A stretch of DNA of 64,000 nucleotides from G963674835 sp963674835 (GTDB lineage: Bacteria; Planctomycetota; Planctomycetia; Pirellulales; Thermoguttaceae), in contig CAXXKC010000003.1 of the NCBI GenBank assembly GCA_963674835.2, positions 1,798,001 to 1,862,000 of the forward strand. Direction: 5' to 3'. Position 1 is the first letter of the stretch. Every line of letters begins with the position of its first letter. Shown piece after piece: positions 33,121 to 42,377 of this stretch. The notes beneath the pieces are model-generated. The model searched no databases and had not been told where the DNA came from. It saw only the letters and a program-made list of their open reading frames with translations. The translations under genes and the position numbers were made by a program.

Positions 33121-34443
33121 TTAGGGGCTGCCGACGGGCGAGGAGGGTTTCCCACCCATGCGGTCGATGAGCGGAACGTAGTCACGTTCGGTGTGGCCAA
33201 CGTAGAGTTGTCGGGGACGATGAATTCGTTTGTCCGGGGAGAGGTGCATCTCGCGCCACTGGGCGACCCATCCTGGTAGGCGTCCCAAGGAAAAGAGGAC
33301 GGTGAACATGCTCTTGGGGATGCCCATGGCGCGGTAGATAATACCCGAGTAGAAGTCGACGTTGGGATAGAGTTTTCGCTCGACGAAGTAGGGATCGCGG
33401 AGCGCGACGGATTCGAGCTCTTCGGCCAGATCGAAGATGGGATCACGTCGTCCCGGTTTGGCGAGGAGGCGGTGGGCGATCTGCTTGATGATCTTTGCAC
33501 GCGGATCGTAGTTCTTGTAGATGCGGTGTCCAAAGCCCATCAGGCGGAATTCGTCGTTGGGATCTTTGGCCTTGTCGATGTACTTGCCGAGATTGTGGTT
33601 GTCGCGCTGGATCATTTCGAGCATGTTGATGCAGGCCTCGTTGGCGCCACCGTGGAGAGCGCCCCACAGGGCACAGATTCCGGCCGAAATGCTGGAGAAA
33701 AGGTTCACATTGCTGGATCCGACCATGCGCACGGCCGACGTGCTGCAGTTCTGGCCGTGGTCGGCATGGAGGATGAGGATCAGGTTCAGCGCCTCGACGA
33801 AATCGGGGTCCATCTGATAGCGCTCGCTGGGGACAGCGAACAACATGTGGAGGAAGTTCTGGCAGTAGGTGAGGTGGTTCTGGGGGTAGATGAATGGTTG
33901 CCCGATCGATTGCTTGAAGCTGAACGCGGCGATCGTGGGCATTTTGGCCAGCATGCGGTAGATGGCCAGTTCGCGCTGCTCAGGATCGCGGGGATCGAGG
34001 CTGTCCTTGCAGTAGATGGCCAAAGCGCCTGCGACGGAGCTGAGAATGGCCATGGGGTGGGCGTCGGGCGGGAACCCGGCGAAGATGGTCCTCATACCTT
34101 CATGTAGCAACGTGTGTACGCGGACGTTGGCGCGGAACTGTTCGAGTTGCTCGGCGGTGGGCAGCTCGCCATAGATGAGGAGGTAGGCGGTTTCGGTAAA
34201 ATCGCAGCGCTCGGCCAACTCTTCGATCCGGTAGCCGCGGTAGCGCAGAATGCCTTTGTCGCCGTCGATGTAGCAGACCGAGCTGGTTGCTCCACCGGTG
34301 TTGGCAAAGCCATCGTCCAAGGTGATGTATCCCGTCTGGCTGAAGAGCTTGGCGATGTCGATCGCGGATTCGCCTTCTGTGCCATTGAGGATCGGCAGTT
34401 GGTATTCGTGCTGGCCAATTTGAAGTTTTGCTGTTTCGCCCAT
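33121..34443 (-). CDS. gltA: Citrate synthase
   Basis: Condenses oxaloacetate and acetyl-CoA, the first step of the TCA cycle. It is 440 aa from the ATG at 34443 (AAGGGAAG upstream), a type II hexameric-size enzyme. Active-site blocks are LHADHGQNCSTSAVRMVGSS, GHRIYKNYDPRAKI and PNVDFYSGIIYRAMGIP. The N-terminal domain has the Gram-negative-type ILRYRGYRIEELAE. It stands alone with no other TCA genes adjacent. Confidence 0.96.
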   Translation of the reverse strand: MGETAKLQIGQHEYQLPILNGTEGESAIDIAKLFSQTGYITLDDGFANTGGATSSVCYIDGDKGILRYRGYRIEELAERCDFTETAYLLIYGELPTAEQLEQFRANVRVHTLLHEGMRTIFAGFPPDAHPMAILSSVAGALAIYCKDSLDPRDPEQRELAIYRMLAKMPTIAAFSFKQSIGQPFIYPQNHLTYCQNFLHMLFAVPSERYQMDPDFVEALNLILILHADHGQNCSTSAVRMVGSSNVNLFSSISAGICALWGALHGGANEACINMLEMIQRDNHNLGKYIDKAKDPNDEFRLMGFGHRIYKNYDPRAKIIKQIAHRLLAKPGRRDPIFDLAEELESVALRDPYFVERKLYPNVDFYSGIIYRAMGIPKSMFTVLFSLGRLPGWVAQWREMHLSPDKRIHRPRQLYVGHTERDYVPLIDRMGGKPSSPVGSP

Positions 34444-34912
34444 ATGAACACTTCCCTTTGCACGGTGTTGTGAATCGCTACCCTGCACGAGGATAAAGAT
34501 CAGCATGCCCTGATCCGCGTTTCTCACCACTCGGGAAAACTGGGACACGGCATGTCCACCACCGGCCCTTCGTGCGAGCGCGCAGAGAATGACGGGGATA
34601 CCCTACGTGGCATTGCTCGACGCACTTGCCTACGAATTGGGCTGGCGCTGGAGTCGTGAGAAATGCGGACTGGCCCTGAATCTTCACCAGTGCAGTGTAC
34701 GAATCGGCCTCGTGAGGGACAATTCGCGACAGGGTTGTCCGTCACAAAGTGCAGGGAGGCAATGCTTTAGATACCACGGATCGACGTGGGACTGCGGGCC
34801 GACACTCCGCCAGCAGGGTTGCGAACATCGAGGTTCGCCGCCGGAGTTGTGTTGTGCAGGGCGCGGCGTGAGCGCGTAGGAATGGCACGGTGAAAGCCGG
34901 CTCTGGGAACGC
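34444..34912. other. Intergenic region upstream of gltA
   Basis: About 470 bases between two minus-strand genes. It should contain the gltA promoter, but no convincing -35/-10 pair was found. An imperfect inverted repeat, GCGAAC-ATCGAG-GTTCGC (34821-34838), lies about 75 nt past the SH3 gene and could be a weak terminator or a binding site. Confidence 0.35.
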
Positions 34913-36220
34913 CTATCGGAGAGTGCCAGAACGCCCACCCCAAAGCCGCCGATCCAAGTTGGTCACGTACTTGGCGGTGACATGCTGTGCCTTCTGTTCG
35001 GGCATAAACCCGCGCACTCCGTTGATGCCCACGCGGCGGCCGACATAGTACTGCAGGTTCATTCCGGGCGCCGGAGTGACATAGCACCGCACTTTCCCCT
35101 TGTCGTCAACCAAGGCGTATTGGGGAGCGCCGAGTTTCGAGGGAACAACCCGGGTCAGCCGCCCTGTGCCGTCAAATTTCGGGTTGGCAGCGGGTCGAGC
35201 CTCGGCAGGGGCCGTGCTGGATCGGAGACGGCTGAGATCGGCGAGGAGATGGTCCTGCCGCTGGATGTCGGCCTGGGCGGTCAGGATCGCGTCGAAGCGG
35301 GACTTGATTTCCTGGGCTTGCTGGATGCGATTAACGAGAAGACGTGCGCGGCCGCGTTCGATGGCTGTTTCGGCCCGCGCCATGAGGTCTTCGGCGCGCC
35401 AGGCGAGGGCATCGCACGTCCAAACGGTTGGCTCTTCGACCAGCATGGTCGACAGATCCAAGTTGAGGCGGTCCAGTTCCGTCTGGAACTCTTCGGGCGA
35501 AAGAGCCCGCATGGGCGGAGGTTCGTGGCTGTCGGCATCTGCGCGGGCTAGGCGGGGCATGTAGGCCGTGGGTTCCTTGTCGGCATGCGGCGGGTGGTGT
35601 GGCGCAGCATCCGGGCCTGCTGGAGCAGGCGGCATGGCATCGGCCGAATGGTGCAACGGCTGGGGTGGCGAACTTGGCGGCAAGAGGGGGTTTCCCTCGC
35701 TCGATGCCTTCCGGATGCCGGCTTGCGGGGACTCGCGATCGACATATTTGCCGAAGACCCAACGGAACTCGCCAGACGGCGGGGCGATTTTGCACCAAGC
35801 CGAGTCTTTGTCGCCGGAGATCGTTTTCGTTTCAAGGACCTCGACGAGTTCGCCGCGGTCGAGGGGAACCTGAATCACGTCGCGGATGTCGCTGAAGCGG
35901 CTGCCGACCCGGGCCGCCACGCGATCGCCGTTGACGGTGGCGAGGTGGTCCTTGCCGAATTGCAGGTATCGGCTGGCCACCCAGGTGAAGCTGCCTTCCG
36001 GCGGTTTGATCGCATACCATCCGCCCGGATCGTGACGGTAGATCTCGACCACGGCGCCGCTCTCGAGCTTGTCGGTGGGATAGTAGTTGTTGCCTGGGCC
36101 GCTACGGACGTAGACTCCGTCGGCGTTGATATAGCCTTTGTAGGGAAATGACGGCGGGCCGGCGACCGCCGCGGTCGGCAAGCTGCCGAGTAGCAACAAG
36201 ATGGCAAGACGCCGATACAT
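34913..36220 (-). CDS. Exported protein with two bacterial SH3 domains
   Basis: 435 aa with AGGAG 8 nt before the ATG. A signal peptide (LAILLLLGSLPTAAVAG) is present. Two SH3-like domains follow (about residues 25-90: GVYVRSGPGNNYYPTDKL to GSFTWVASRYLQF; about 95-165: ARVGSRFSDIRDVIQ to GEFRWVFGKYV). Next come a Pro/His-rich linker, a helical region (about 240-330) and a C-terminal beta domain (YALVDDKGKVRCYVTPAPG) of possibly a third SH3-like fold. It probably binds cell-wall or envelope polymers. Confidence 0.82.
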   Translation of the reverse strand: MYRRLAILLLLGSLPTAAVAGPPSFPYKGYINADGVYVRSGPGNNYYPTDKLESGAVVEIYRHDPGGWYAIKPPEGSFTWVASRYLQFGKDHLATVNGDRVAARVGSRFSDIRDVIQVPLDRGELVEVLETKTISGDKDSAWCKIAPPSGEFRWVFGKYVDRESPQAGIRKASSEGNPLLPPSSPPQPLHHSADAMPPAPAGPDAAPHHPPHADKEPTAYMPRLARADADSHEPPPMRALSPEEFQTELDRLNLDLSTMLVEEPTVWTCDALAWRAEDLMARAETAIERGRARLLVNRIQQAQEIKSRFDAILTAQADIQRQDHLLADLSRLRSSTAPAEARPAANPKFDGTGRLTRVVPSKLGAPQYALVDDKGKVRCYVTPAPGMNLQYYVGRRVGINGVRGFMPEQKAQHVTAKYVTNLDRRLWGGRSGTLR

Positions 36221-36381
36221 CGAGATATCTCCTGGCCGAAGGGGCCGTACAGTTATTCGACGCGCACTGCGCGCTCGATAGCCGAGTATGGGAGGAGAAA
36301 CCGCGGGCTTGTAGCGAATTTCGTCGGGCAGCTCAAGGGCAATTGGGGGAAACGGCGGCCAACTGCCATGAGGGGTGGTCT

Positions 36382-36410
36382 TTGCCGGCGGGTGGCAGAA
36401 CCTGTAGAAT
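36382..36410 (+). promoter_or_regulatory. Sigma70-like promoter for leuS
   Basis: TTGCCG (-35, 36382-36387), 17-nt spacer, TAGAAT (-10, 36405-36410), 38 nt before the leuS ATG. No T-box structure fits in so short a leader. Confidence 0.5.
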
Positions 36411-36448
36411 CACGATTTTGGCTCGTCCCTTCTTAGGCGGAAGACGCT

Positions 36449-39316
36449 ATGCCTCGCTACAATCCGGCGGTTGTCGAATCCAAGTGGCAGAAGTTCTGGG
36501 AGGAACACCAGACGTTTGCGGGGCCCAAATTGCCCAGTGGCCCGAAAATGTATGTCCTCGACATGTTTCCCTACCCCAGCGGGGACGGATTACATGTTGG
36601 ACATCCCGAGGGTTATACGGCTACCGACATCGTTTGCCGTTACCGGCGGATGGGCGGTTGCAGCGTTGTGCATCCCATGGGGTGGGATGCGTTTGGACTG
36701 CCGGCCGAGCAGCATGCGAAGAAGACGGGCACACATCCGCGGACGACGACGGAACGGAATATCGCCAATTTCCGCCGCCAGTTGAAGATGATCGGCTTCA
36801 GCTACGACTGGTCGCGGGAAGTGGCAACGACCGATCCGGCCTACTTTCGCTGGACACAGTACATCTTTCTCGTGCTGTTCGATACGTGGTTCGATGCCGA
36901 GCAGCAGAAGGGCCGACCGCTGGCCGAACTGCCGATCCCTGCGGACGTGAAGGCTGCGGGGGAGGATGCGGTGCGGCGTTACCAGGACGAGCACCGGCTC
37001 GCTTATCAGCTCGAGGCGCCGGTGAACTGGTGTCCAGCGCTGGGGACGGTGCTGGCCAACGAGGAGGTGGTCGGGGGCGTAAGCGAGCGAGGCGGCCATC
37101 CGGTGGTGCGGCTCCCCATGCGGCAGTGGATGCTGCGGATCACGGCATACGCCGACCGCCTGGAAGACGATCTGAAGTTGTTGGATTGGTCGGAAAGCAT
37201 CAAGAGTCTGCAACGAAATTGGATCGGCCGAAGCACCGGGGCGGAGGTCGATTTCTTCATCGGCGATCGCCGCGCGGCTGACGGCAAGCCGTCGGCAAAG
37301 GAGTATGAGACCTGGACTGCGGCGCGCGACGCGGAAGGCTATCCGCGCAAGGCGGGCGACGAGGTGCTGCGCATCTATACAACGCGGCCCGATACGCTGT
37401 TCGGCGCCACATACATGGTGATTGCGCCGGAGCATCCGTTCGTGGAGCGGCTGACGATGCCCGATCAAGCCGACGAAGTGCGTACGTACTGCGAGCGGGC
37501 CTCGCGCAAGAGCGACCTCGATCGGACAGAGCTGGCCAAGGAGAAGACCGGCGTGTTTACGGGATCGTACGCTATCAACCCGGTTAACGGCGAGGCGATT
37601 CCTGTTTGGGTGGCCGACTACGTGCTGATCAGCTATGGCACGGGAGCGATCATGGCGGTGCCGGCGCACGACACGCGGGATTTCGAGTTTGCGGAGAAGT
37701 TTGAGTTGCCGATTGTCGCGGTCGTGGATCCGGGAGAGAGGGAGGGCGTGGATCGTGCGGCCGTGCTGCGCGGTGAGGCGGTCTCGGTGGAAGACGGCGT
37801 GGCCATCCATTCCGGCCGATTTGACGGATTGTCAACGGCGAAGTTCAAGCAGGCCATCGCCGAGGATCTGGCTGGTCGCGGTGTGGGCCGGGCAGCGACC
37901 AACTACCGATTGCGCGACTGGCTGTTCAGCCGGCAGCATTTCTGGGGCGAGCCGTTTCCGGTCCTGCACGAGCTGGAAGCCGACGGGAAGCCGACCGGAC
38001 TGCTGCGGACGATTCCGCCTGAAGAATTGCCGGTGGACCTACCGGCGAGCATGCAATTTAATGCGAAGCACGACAGCCCCGAACCGCCGCTGGAGCAAGC
38101 GCCCGAGTCGTGGCTGTACGTGACGTTGAACGGCCGGCGCTACAAGCGAGAAACGAATACCATGCCGCAGTGGGCCGGGTCGTGCTGGTACTACTTGCGG
38201 TTCTTGGATCCGAAGAACGACAAGGCGCTGATCGATCCGGAAATAGAGAAGGCGTGGATGCCGGTGGACCTTTACGTGGGCGGGGCGGAGCACGCGGTGC
38301 TGCATCTGCTGTACGCGAGGTTCTGGCATAAGGTGCTGTTCGACCGGGGTTACGTGAGCACGCCGGAGCCGTTCATGAAATTGGTCAACCAGGGGATGAT
38401 CCTGGGGGAGATGGAGTTCACGGGCTATCGGAACCAGTCGGGTGCGATGGTTTCGGCTGCGGAGGTGACTGAGGCGGCCGAGGGCGGTTCTGTTGTGAAG
38501 GCGTCGCGCGAGCCGGTCGAGCCAATCAAGCTGTCGGGCGACCAGGTGGAAAAGCAGGGCGAGTCGTTCGTGCTCAAGGCAGATCCGGCGATTCGCGTGG
38601 AAAGCCGGGCGTATAAGATGTCGAAGAGCCGGGGCAACGTGGTGAACCCCGACGAGGTGGTTCGGGAATATGGGGCCGACTCGCTGCGGCTGTACGAGAT
38701 GTTCATGGGGCCGCTGGAGGCGGTGAAGCCGTGGAGTATGGAGGGGGTGAACGGCGTGCGCGGGTTTCTGGATCGCGTGTGGCGGATGATCGTCGACGAG
38801 CGGGCCGAGGAGGTGCGGTTGAATGCGGCCGTCGAGGACGTCGAGCCAACCGAGCCGCAGAACCGCATGCTCCACCGGACGATCAAGGTGGTGACCGCGG
38901 ATCTGGACCAGATGGCCTTCAATACGGCCATCTCGCGGATGATGGAGTTCACCAACTACTTCCTCAAGGAAGAGGTCCGGCCCAAGGCGGCCATGGAGAC
39001 GCTGGTGCTGTTGTTGTCGCCGTACGCGCCGCATCTGTGTGAGGAGTTGTGGCAGGTGCTGGGACACGCGGACACGTTGGCCTATGAGCCGTGGCCGGCG
39101 CACGATGAGGAGGCCCTTCGCGAAACGAGCGTGGAGATCCCCGTGCAGATCAACGGCAAGCTGCGAGGGAAGATCGAGGTGCCTGTGGGCGCCGACCGGG
39201 CGGCCACGGAATCGGCGGCGCGAACGAACGAGCGAATTGGCGAACTGTTAGCGGGAAAGACCGTCGTCAAGACGATCGTCGTGCCGGGACGGATGGTCAA
39301 CTTCGTGGTGAAGTAG
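36449..39316 (+). CDS. leuS: Leucyl-tRNA synthetase
   Basis: Charges tRNA-Leu. 955 aa, longer than the E. coli enzyme (about 860). The HIGH motif is PYPSGDGLHVGHPEGY and the KMSKS motif is YKMSKSRGNVVNPDE. The CP1 editing domain is present (TTRPDTLFGATYMVIAPEHP, VPAHDTRDFEFAEKF). An insertion of about 60 residues between MILGEMEFTGYRNQSG and the KMSKS loop (VVKASREPVEPIKLSGDQVE) explains part of the extra length. The C-terminal VNGKLRGKIEV-type domain is present as VQINGKLRGKIEVPVG. The last 20 bases overlap the convergent YqeG gene. Confidence 0.97.
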   Translation: MPRYNPAVVESKWQKFWEEHQTFAGPKLPSGPKMYVLDMFPYPSGDGLHVGHPEGYTATDIVCRYRRMGGCSVVHPMGWDAFGLPAEQHAKKTGTHPRTTTERNIANFRRQLKMIGFSYDWSREVATTDPAYFRWTQYIFLVLFDTWFDAEQQKGRPLAELPIPADVKAAGEDAVRRYQDEHRLAYQLEAPVNWCPALGTVLANEEVVGGVSERGGHPVVRLPMRQWMLRITAYADRLEDDLKLLDWSESIKSLQRNWIGRSTGAEVDFFIGDRRAADGKPSAKEYETWTAARDAEGYPRKAGDEVLRIYTTRPDTLFGATYMVIAPEHPFVERLTMPDQADEVRTYCERASRKSDLDRTELAKEKTGVFTGSYAINPVNGEAIPVWVADYVLISYGTGAIMAVPAHDTRDFEFAEKFELPIVAVVDPGEREGVDRAAVLRGEAVSVEDGVAIHSGRFDGLSTAKFKQAIAEDLAGRGVGRAATNYRLRDWLFSRQHFWGEPFPVLHELEADGKPTGLLRTIPPEELPVDLPASMQFNAKHDSPEPPLEQAPESWLYVTLNGRRYKRETNTMPQWAGSCWYYLRFLDPKNDKALIDPEIEKAWMPVDLYVGGAEHAVLHLLYARFWHKVLFDRGYVSTPEPFMKLVNQGMILGEMEFTGYRNQSGAMVSAAEVTEAAEGGSVVKASREPVEPIKLSGDQVEKQGESFVLKADPAIRVESRAYKMSKSRGNVVNPDEVVREYGADSLRLYEMFMGPLEAVKPWSMEGVNGVRGFLDRVWRMIVDERAEEVRLNAAVEDVEPTEPQNRMLHRTIKVVTADLDQMAFNTAISRMMEFTNYFLKEEVRPKAAMETLVLLLSPYAPHLCEELWQVLGHADTLAYEPWPAHDEEALRETSVEIPVQINGKLRGKIEVPVGADRAATESAARTNERIGELLAGKTVVKTIVVPGRMVNFVVK

Positions 39317-39824
39317 GGGGACTGCCGGTAGTAGCATCCAAGCGGCGGAGCAAGAAGGCTTCCGGGCGCCGTTTCAGCCGCGTGAACCACGGTTCCTCTT
39401 CCGGACCCATTGGGCTGACGAGAATGGTGTACACCCCTGCCAGCCGGCCCGCCATTACGTCGGCGAAGAGCTGATCGCCAATCATGGCCGTTTGATGGCG
39501 GGCAGCACCCAGCTTGTGCATGGCGGCCTTCACGCCCAGGGGCAGTGGCTTGCAGGCATTGGCAACGAAGGGCACGGCCAGACTCTCGGCGAGTTGCCCG
39601 ATGCGCCGACCGTGGCCATTGGATACCAGGCACACGCGGAAGGTGGCCTCTTGAAGGCCCTTGATCCAGGCGGCGACGTCCGGTGCACACCGCGTCATGC
39701 CGTACCGCTTCAAGGTGCAATCGGCATCAAGGAGGAGCGATTCGATCCCCAGATCGCGAAGACGTTGGACGCCCAGGTCGAGGACACTGTCGACGCGAAG
39801 ATGAGGAGTTAGGCATGCGAGCAT
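39297..39824 (-). CDS. YqeG family HAD-IIIA phosphatase
   Basis: 175 aa from the ATG at 39824. HAD motifs are in order: LLLDADCTLKRYG (nucleophile and acid D-x-D), RVCLVSNGHGRR (motif II), KPLPLGVKAAM (lysine, motif III) and AMIGDQLFADVMAG (motif IV). The YqeG family is widespread; a phosphatidylglycerophosphate phosphatase role is known for relatives such as yeast Gep4, but the bacterial substrate is less sure. The extension upstream to 39896 is not conserved. Its 3' end overlaps leuS by 20 bases on the opposite strand. Confidence 0.88.
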   Translation of the reverse strand: MLACLTPHLRVDSVLDLGVQRLRDLGIESLLLDADCTLKRYGMTRCAPDVAAWIKGLQEATFRVCLVSNGHGRRIGQLAESLAVPFVANACKPLPLGVKAAMHKLGAARHQTAMIGDQLFADVMAGRLAGVYTILVSPMGPEEEPWFTRLKRRPEAFLLRRLDATTGSPPTSPRS

Positions 39825-39930
39825 GTCGGCCGCCTTCCTGATCGGGTCGAGACATCGGTTATTCGGGAGTGCGGCGCGACCGTGAGGGACAAGCACGGTC
39901 TGTGACGGATTCTGCGAGAGCCGGGGCAGC

Positions 39931-40905
39931 TCAGGCGGCAGACCGCTCGCGCTTGATGTGCTCGATGACGCTCTCCAGGGTCTGTTCGAGGCTGAACTGC
40001 GGGCGATAGCCGATCGCGTTGCGAACTTTGGTCAAGTCGGGAACGCGGCGGGGCATGTCCTCAAATCCACTGCCGTAGGCTTCCTGGTAGGAGATGTGAC
40101 GAATTTCGGCGGGGCTACCTGAGAGGGAACGGACCATCTCGGCCAGTTCGTTGATGGTTACCTCCCGATCGTTGCCTACGTTGAAGATCTCGCCGCGTGC
40201 CTTGGGCTCGTCGAGCAATTGCATGAGGGCTCGAACCGAATCGCGTACGTGGCAGAAGCAGCGGGACTGTGTGCCATCGCCGTAGACGGTCAAGGGCTCT
40301 CGGTCCAGGGCTTGACGCACCAACCGCGGAATGACCATGCCGTAGCGGCCGGTCTGGCGCGGGCCCACGGTGTTGAACAGCCGCACGATCACCAGCGGGA
40401 GGCGGCTGTGATGCCAGTGGGCCAGGCCAAGGAACTCGTCGAGGGCCTTGCTGGCGGCGTAGCTCCAGCGGCGGAAGGTTGGCGCCCCGATGACGATGTC
40501 GTCGGCTTCGGCCAAAGGCATCTGCTTCGATTTGCCGTAGACTTCGGAGGTGGACGTGAGAAGAACAGGCTTCCGGTAGCGGGCGCAGGCTCCCAGGACC
40601 GTGGCGGTTCCCTCAACGATTGTTTCGACGGTTTTGACGGGTTCGTCGATGATCAACTGCACGCCGACGGCCGAGGCGAGATGATAGACACGGTCGACGC
40701 TGCGGATGCAGTCGCGCATCAGGTCGCGTTCGAGGACGCTACCGTAGATGACCTTCAGCTGTGACGAGTCTTCGAGGTGCTGGATATTCTCATGTCGTCC
40801 GGTGGAAAAGTCGTCGACGATGGTCACCTCGTGGCCTGCGGCCAAGAGGGCTTCGGTCAAGTGCGAGCCAATGAAACCTGCTCCCCCGGTCACAAGATAG
40901 CGCAT
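39931..40905 (-). CDS. NAD-dependent UDP-sugar epimerase/decarboxylase (SDR)
   Basis: 324 aa from the ATG at 40905, with GGGGAG upstream. Extended SDR: the Rossmann motif is VTGGAGFIGSHLTEALL, followed by STSEVYG and catalytic YAASK. Blocks VRLFNTVGPRQTGRYGMVIP and YGDGTQSRCFCHVRDSV are those of UDP-glucuronate decarboxylase and UDP-glucose 4-epimerase relatives. UDP-xylose formation from UDP-glucuronate is plausible given the GHMP-kinase/GalU pair 5 kb away, but the exact reaction is not fixed. It is the last gene of a minus-strand polysaccharide cluster. Confidence 0.85.
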   Translation of the reverse strand: MRYLVTGGAGFIGSHLTEALLAAGHEVTIVDDFSTGRHENIQHLEDSSQLKVIYGSVLERDLMRDCIRSVDRVYHLASAVGVQLIIDEPVKTVETIVEGTATVLGACARYRKPVLLTSTSEVYGKSKQMPLAEADDIVIGAPTFRRWSYAASKALDEFLGLAHWHHSRLPLVIVRLFNTVGPRQTGRYGMVIPRLVRQALDREPLTVYGDGTQSRCFCHVRDSVRALMQLLDEPKARGEIFNVGNDREVTINELAEMVRSLSGSPAEIRHISYQEAYGSGFEDMPRRVPDLTKVRNAIGYRPQFSLEQTLESVIEHIKRERSAA

Positions 40906-41010
40906 GGAGTCTCCCCTATTTGTCGGCCCCCGTCTGCGAGCCATAGAGGGCAGCCGATACCATCGGACTGGGTGAAAAGCGACTACTACGTTTTATGGAC
41001 ACAGCCCAAG

Positions 41011-42225
41011 CTATCGCCCAGGATAGACGAACTCCAGCACTTTGTCCAAGGGTCTCCACTGAACGTGCCAGGGGTAACATTGTTCGACGCGGCGGCGGGC
41101 GGCCACTCCGAGCGCCTTGCGCGTTGCGGGATCGGCAAGGAGTTGGATGAGCGTTTCCACCCAGCGCTGCGGGGCGTCGGCCTCACGGACGTGTTCGGGG
41201 GAGGAAAGATCCAGGCCGGCGAGGCTTTGCGGCGAGGCGACGATGGCCTTGCCCATCGCGGCGGCCTCGAGCACTTTGTTCTGAATACCGCGAGCCACGC
41301 GAAGGGGGGCGACCGATAGCGCCGCGTCGGCGAGATACGGCCGTACGTCGGGCACCTCGCCGACGACGTCCACGCCGGGAAGTCTGGCCAAGCGACGGAC
41401 GGCGGCCACGGGACGGGCACCGACGAGCACGAAACGAGCTTGCGGACATCGCCGAAGGACCTCGGGCCAGACTTCGCGGCAGAACCACCGTGCCCCGTCG
41501 ACGTTTGCCCGATAGTCGAGCGCCCCGACGAAGACACAGCGTTGGGACGTGTCGGCGGTCGAGGACGGCACGGGACTAAAGTACTCCAGGTCGACACCGT
41601 TTCCCAAGGGGTACACGTTGCGGGCGGCACAAAAGGCGTGGAACAGATCCACTTCCGGCTGGCTCACCAAGAGCACTGCCTTCGCTCGCGAGGCGATCGA
41701 CGATTCGAGGGTTCGCAGCCGCTTTCCTTCCAGACGATACAACCAGCGCAAGGGGCCGTGGGTTTGCTGGGCATAGTCGAACCATTTCTCGCTGTCGACA
41801 TCGACCATGTCGACCAAGATCGGAATGCCAGCCAAGGCGGGCGCGTCGAGATACTGGGCCATGCTGGAGCAGAAGACGACGACGGCATCGAAATGGATCT
41901 GCTCGGCCCAGCGTTGGATGGTGGTCCGTAGAGCCGGCGCGTCGAAGAGGCCTTCAGTGATAGCCCTTCCGGTCAGCAAGCGCCAAGCGCCACGAAGCCA
42001 TCGCTGCCAAGGCGATATGACGGCGGCGGCCAGTTCGGTGCAACGCTGGCGCAAGGCGTGGAGGGTCTCCTCGAGCGGTGGTTCTTCGCAGATGAAACCC
42101 AAGTGGACGTCTGCCCTGGCTGCGAGATACTCGAGCAAGCGGCACGAACGGATTCGATGGCCGCGGTTGGGCGGGTACGGGGTACGGTGGACTAGAAACA
42201 GGATCTGAGGGCGATTGGTTGGCAA
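41011..42225 (-). CDS. Glycosyltransferase, TIGR03087-like (exosortase/EPS-associated)
   Basis: 404 aa, GT4-like GT-B fold. Family blocks match TIGR03087, the PEP-CTERM/EpsH1-associated sugar transferase: FLVHRTPYPPNRGHRIRS, GLFDAPALRTTIQRW, VVFCSSMAQYLD, DMVDVDSEKWFDYAQQ and YPLGNGVDLEYFSP. The donor-binding end is VARGIQNKVLEAAAMGKAIV. The start is a TTG at 42225 with no clear ribosome site; the frame stays open upstream, so the exact start is uncertain. It lies between the SDR and the polysaccharide deacetylase and presumably builds the same exopolysaccharide. Confidence 0.87.
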   Translation of the reverse strand: MPTNRPQILFLVHRTPYPPNRGHRIRSCRLLEYLAARADVHLGFICEEPPLEETLHALRQRCTELAAAVISPWQRWLRGAWRLLTGRAITEGLFDAPALRTTIQRWAEQIHFDAVVVFCSSMAQYLDAPALAGIPILVDMVDVDSEKWFDYAQQTHGPLRWLYRLEGKRLRTLESSIASRAKAVLLVSQPEVDLFHAFCAARNVYPLGNGVDLEYFSPVPSSTADTSQRCVFVGALDYRANVDGARWFCREVWPEVLRRCPQARFVLVGARPVAAVRRLARLPGVDVVGEVPDVRPYLADAALSVAPLRVARGIQNKVLEAAAMGKAIVASPQSLAGLDLSSPEHVREADAPQRWVETLIQLLADPATRKALGVAARRRVEQCYPWHVQWRPLDKVLEFVYPGR

Positions 42226-42377
42226 GGCGTCTTGTGCTCCGGCGCGGGTCTGCTGAAAGAGAAGCCGATCTTGTTGAATCTTGCCCAGGTAGTGACGGCG
42301 CCGAGCAGTACGCCCTTGGTTGCCAGTCCTGCTCGGTCAGTGTCCGTGGCCTTGATGCGCGGGCTTCGCGAAGCACG

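Noticed and set aside
42344..42377. GCTTCGCGAAGC palindrome after the deacetylase gene as a terminator
   Set aside because: It is fully self-complementary with no loop and has no T-run; too weak to call.
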